Assembly: GCA_963995525.1 (NCBI GenBank)
Contig: OZ023207.1
Coordinates: 30,423,118-30,487,117, forward strand
Direction: 5' to 3'
Length of the DNA: 64,000 bases
Source: Escarpia spicata
Lineage: Eukaryota; Annelida; Polychaeta; Sabellida; Siboglinidae
Shown here: positions 60,271 through 64,000 of the stretch, piece by piece
How the letters are laid out: every line of letters starts with the position of its first letter
How positions within the stretch are numbered: position 1 is the stretch's first letter
Position numbers and translations under genes: made by a program
The notes under the pieces: generated by a model
Told to the model about the DNA's origin: nothing
Database searches by the model: none
Seen by the model: only the letters and a program-made list of their open reading frames with translations

Positions 60271-60374
60271 CAAGAAAGGAATCAGGATCTGTGGATGATG
60301 TATTAAAGCCAGATAAGTTGGAATTTATTTCATTTCAATTTGATTGGTCAGTGTTTTACAATCTACATGTCGAA

Positions 60375-60441
60375 GATGTCTTCTGGGTTGTAGGTTAGCC
60401 TGGGGGTAGTTCTTCTGGGTTGTAGTTTAGCCTGGGGGTAT
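60375..60441. repeat. Tandem duplication of about 30 bp in LINE endonuclease
   Basis: TTCTGGGTTGTAGGTTAGCC followed by TGGGGGTAG occurs twice in a row with one substitution. Confidence 0.85.
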
Positions 60442-60613
60442 TTCAAGTGGGCTGTGTGCTCGATAGAGAATGCTACTGATTTGTGATCGGATATTTCGCT
60501 GCTGATCACGGACACTTTGTTGATGATAGAGTCGGTTGTCCGTGAGATGACAAGATCCAAAGTGTGACCAGCCTTGTGTGTTGAACAATCAATATATTTA
60601 TACATCCACGAAG

Positions 60614-60900
60614 CTATGTATGTATGTATGTATGTATGTATGTATGTATGTATGTATGTATGTATGTATGTATGTATGTACGTATGTATGTAAGTATGTA
60701 TGTATCTATGTATGTATGTATCTATGTATGTATCTATGTATGTATCTATGTATGTATCTATGTTTGTATCTATGTATGTTATGTATGTATGTATGTATTT
60801 ATGTATGTTATTATGTATGTATGTATGTATGAATCTATGTATGTAACTCTATATGTTATTATGTATGTATGTATGTATGTATATAGGTATGTATACATGT
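60614..60900. repeat. (TATG)n tetranucleotide array, long version
   Basis: TATG with TATC, TACG and TTATG variants; about twice the length of the array in block A. Confidence 0.95.
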
Positions 60901-61275
60901 ATACATGTATGTAAATGTACGTATGTATGTTTGAATATATGATTGTATCTATGTTTCTATATACATGCTTAAATCGCACGTTTCCTACGTCCCCTCGACT
61001 ATACAATAAGTGTTCCAAGTGCTTGTCGGCGTCACGAGGAGAAACAACAATGACAATGATTAATTCCTCATCCGCATTCGTCACCACAAGTGTTTGCAAT
61101 GTAAGCTATCGTTTCATAATTACACTGTGATTTCAGGTTTTCAGTGTATCTATATGTACATATTCACACATAGACACACTCACACACACACGCTCGCAAG
61201 CATGCACGCACGCACGCACGCACGCACACGCACACGAACTTTGATCCATTTCGACTGGACATCGGTCAATTATCC

Positions 61276-61393
61276 ATGCAAATGAATATCCGTAATACGG
61301 AGGGTGATACTATTGTGGTCATGTGACATTTTGACGTGAAATATTGCATACTTTCGGAAAGTTCACACATCCACGAAGCTGTGTATATAAATA
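61276..61393 (+). promoter_or_regulatory. Promoter-like module, block C copy
   Basis: ATGCAAAT (61276-61283), one intact TGACGT-type half site and TATATAAATA (61384-61393); spacing as in block A. Confidence 0.4.
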
Positions 61394-61917
61394 TCCTATG
61401 TGAAGGGACAGAGTAAGACGGAATGTGGTGTCCCCTAGCGGTGTAGGCCAACAGTAACCTGGTGAACAATATATGAAGCGGACTTACTCGTGCGCGTAAG
61501 GTTACACAGCAGTAACTAGCCCTCACTGTTTGTAGGCAGGGACAAAGAACTGGTTCGTTCCATTCGCCGTTCACGGAGATATTGAGCTGTTCGGCGCGTG
61601 GTCTTCGCTTGCCAAATAATTTACTTCAATTTTGCGTTTTTATTGTTAGTTATTGGTTTATTGTTATCAAGTTGTGTTGTCTTCGGTTAATACGGTCTTG
61701 TTGATGGTAAAGCCTGAGCGTTAGTTTTTGGTCACGGTCATGTTTTTGGCTGGAGAGATTTGGAGCATCGTCGGATTTGCGTTTCGTAACGGGACTAAAC
61801 GGGTTCTGATTTTGAGAGCACTGATTGCCGGATTCAGTTTGCGGGGTTTCGGGGCGGCAGTGTCAGTTCCGTTGGTAGGCACGGTGTGATGACGAGGATG
61901 TTGACGGACGAGTTACC

Positions 61918-62235
61918 TTGGGTGCGATAGTGGAGCTAGGGGACAATGACCTAGACTCGGGGACGGAGCACACACTGTTAGTGGGCATGCGGATGTTTGA
62001 GTTTGCGCAGTTTTTAGTCGGGAGGGGCGTGGAGAGAGTAGTGGTTGCGCAGATGGTTCGCCAGCACAGCTTTCGCCATATTTCCTTGGATGAGGATTCC
62101 TGTAGAGTTTTGGAAATAAACCGAGTTTTTGGCCGCCGTTTGTGACACCAACAGTATAAGTTTCTGGCGGCATACGGGTTGCCGTGTGTGCGCGGTGCCG
62201 TCTGTTTGGCCGTGAAGGGTGCTGGGGGGCGACGA
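61918..62235 (+). mobile_element. SGNH-hydrolase-like fragment, copy C
   Basis: Same frame as 43919 but with the more canonical GAIVELGDNDLDSGTEHTLL, keeping the GxND block, then GRGVERVVVAQMVRQHSFRH. Decayed downstream in the same way. Confidence 0.5.
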
Positions 62236-62724
62236 TAATGATAATTATAAAGACAGGGAATGTGGCGAACGCTGGTGTAACTGTTTGGACATTAATTGTT
62301 CTTGTGTGTTAGATGGTTATCGTGGTACTTAGGCAAGTAGGCAGCTGTGCAACCAGCCAACATATTCTTGTTATTGTTTTAATGGATTCTGTACTGGAAG
62401 TGGCAGTTGTCGTACTGCAGCTGTTGTAATGCTGAGAATAAATAATAAAAATAAATAAATAAATAAAACAAACAAAAAACATGGGAATGGCCAGTGACAT
62501 GGGTCTTGGCGGGTGCAAGTAGGAGTCGCATTTAACTAAGGAAAGTGAGTATCCGCAGTCAGGTCAGTCAAGTGGACACATAGCATCTTGTCGTAAGTAC
62601 GGGGGAGAAGGTGTAGTATTCTGGGATGAGAATGACAGTTGTTGTAAAGAGGTGAGTTAGACGAATATGTAGTATGCACATCAACGAGGTGGCACGTGTT
62701 CATCATATATAATTTATAGATATA

Positions 62725-62766
62725 TATATATATAACACTCTATATATATATAGAGTGTTATATAAC
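62725..62766. repeat. AT-rich palindrome TAACACTC / GAGTGTTA
   Basis: TATATAACACTC-TATATATATA-GAGTGTTATATA. Block A has only the right arm, so the left arm was added by an inverted duplication in block C. Confidence 0.85.
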
Positions 62767-63299
62767 TTGAGGGTTGCATAAGGGGAGCTATTTCATCATG
62801 GTGCGTTACATGATTCTTTGGTGTTCATGTCGGTTCAGAGGATCAATCCGGACAACTCACTTGCGTATGACGTCTTCGTATAGTGATTTCTGTAGGAACT
62901 GTGCTGCGGGTTGAAATCGCACGTTTCTTAAGACGTCCCCTCGACTATACGATAAGTGTTCCAAGTGCTTGCTGGCGTCACGAGGAGAAACTACAATGAC
63001 AATGATTAATACCGCATCCGCATTTGTCACCACAAGTGTTTGCAATATAAGCTATCGTATCATCATTACCATGGGTTTTCAGGATTTCAGTAGATTTACA
63101 TGTATCCATTCACACACATACACACACGCCCGCACGTATGCATGCACACACACACGAACGTTGATCCATTTCGACTGGAAATCGGTGAATTCTCCATGCA
63201 AATGAATACCAGTAATTCGTATGGTGAGACTATTTAGATCATGTGAAATATTGACGTGAAATAGTGCATACTTTCCGAAAGTTCATAGATCCACGAAGC

Positions 63300-63440
63300 T
63301 ATGTATGTATGTATGTATGTATGTATGTATGTATGTATGTATGTATGTATGTATGCATGTATCTACGTATCTATGTATGTATCTATGTATGTATCTATGT
63401 ATGTTATGTATGTATGTATGTATGTATGTATATAGGTATG
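63300..63440. repeat. (TATG)n tetranucleotide array
   Basis: TATG units with TATC variants in block D. Confidence 0.95.
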
Positions 63441-63812
63441 TATACATGTATACATGTATGTAAATGTATGTATGTATGTTTGAATATATGATTGTATCTA
63501 TGTTTCTATATACATGCTTAAATCGCACGTTTCCTACGTCCCCTCGATTATACAATAAGTGTTCCAAGTGCTTGCTGGCGTCACGAGGAGAAATAACAAT
63601 GACAATGATTAATTCCTCATCCACATTCGTCACCACAAGTGCTTGCAATGTAAGCTATCGTTTCATAATTACACTGGGATTTCAGGTTTTCAGTGTATCT
63701 ATATGTACATATTCACACATAGACACACGCACACATACACGCTCGCAAGCACGCACGCACGCACACGCACACGAACTTTGATCCATTTCGACTGGATATC
63801 AGTCAATTATCC

Positions 63813-63930
63813 ATGCAAATGAATATCCGTAATACGTAGGGTGATACTATTGTGGTCATGTGACATTTTGACGTGAAATATTGCATACTTTCGGAAAGTT
63901 CACACATCCACGAAGCTGTGTATATAAATA
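63813..63930 (+). promoter_or_regulatory. Promoter-like module, block D copy
   Basis: ATGCAAAT (63813-63820), TGACGTGAAATATTGCAT and TATATAAATA (63921-63930), as in blocks A and C. Confidence 0.4.
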
Positions 63931-64000
63931 TCCTATGTGAAGGGACAGAGTAAGACGGAATGTGGTGTCCCCTAGCGGTGTAGGCCAACAGTAACCTGGT

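Larger units (their letters stand above)
59345..60605 (-). mobile_element. CR1/L2-like LINE with internal deletion
   Basis: Minus strand, 5' to 3': endonuclease C-terminus (60363-60605) CSTHKAGHTLDLVISRTTDS and SEISDHKSVAFS; linker; RT start (59633-60058) KLCCQFLNFFEENIAKIMNE, SSGLDPLPTSLLKSTLPAHI and KKTVTTPLLKNL, then in another frame KNYRPVSSWPFVSKILEKVA. After AAKRLIQHL the sequence jumps straight to the protein C-terminus RNYNRRDAPSVFLFKRHLKT, then a short 3' UTR ending in TTTATTTATTTA. The RT catalytic YADD region is therefore deleted. It separates block B from block C. Confidence 0.8.
60607..62845. repeat. Block C: near-identical copy of 42781-44846
   Basis: Starts at CCACGAAGCTATGTATG and ends inside the minisatellite at GAGGATCAAT. 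By eye only scattered single-base changes over more than 1.4 kb (61280-62700), much closer to S1 than the peptide-gene part of S2, implying a later duplication or gene conversion. Confidence 0.85.
62846..64000. repeat. Block D: further copy of 42337-43480, runs off the window
   Basis: Begins CCGGACAACTCACTTGCGTA directly after block C, almost identical to block A (not to the more diverged block B), and includes both sub-units, the (TATG)n array at 63300-63430 and the TATA module at 63813-63930. Confidence 0.85.

Noticed and set aside
58982..63440. Regularly spaced repeats suggestive of a CRISPR array
   Set aside because: These are (TATG)n microsatellites within duplicated eukaryotic blocks; no unique spacers.

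Overview
This is non-coding-rich animal DNA. It has spliced genes with GT-AG introns, many long microsatellites, and remnants of CR1/L2-like, RTE-like and tyrosine-recombinase retrotransposons plus DNA transposons. No bacterial operons, rRNA, tRNA or CRISPR were seen. The TE mix and the compound (TATG), (GTGA), (CA) and (AT) arrays suggest a marine invertebrate, perhaps a mollusc or another lophotrochozoan. That placement is a low-confidence inference.

Layout. (1) 0.7-32.2 kb: a tetraspanin gene on the minus strand. Four coding exons are readable (32147-32236, 3480-3668, 2715-2789, 737-832), all joined in phase 0, and the gene runs off the left edge. Intron 1 is 28.5 kb. It holds a near-perfect 663-bp palindrome, LINE fragments, an XPG-like DNA-transposon remnant and many microsatellites. 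(2) 34.7-57.7 kb: three paralogous two-exon genes on the minus strand, each encoding a 75-85 residue secreted peptide with six spaced cysteines (CX3C-X9/10-C-X5-C-X10-CX3C). I do not recognise the family. (3) The second and third peptide genes lie in two direct copies of one segment: 37.72-44.85 kb and 54.17-62.85 kb. A further partial copy starts at 62.85 kb and runs off the right edge. Between the two copies lie a degraded DIRS/Ngaro-like tyrosine-recombinase retroelement (45.1-46.9 kb), an RTE fragment (47.7-48.3 kb) and an unclassified DNA transposon (50.6-53.9 kb).

How parts relate. Tetraspanin (membrane scaffold) and the secreted peptides are the only credible host genes. All are on the minus strand, but nothing in the sequence shows that they work together. 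The peptide pair from the segmental duplication keeps every cysteine. Most codon differences in the mature part are amino-acid changing, so this small family is the best candidate here for something undescribed. Everything else reads as mobile-element debris and tandem repeats. Coordinates of decayed elements are approximate.
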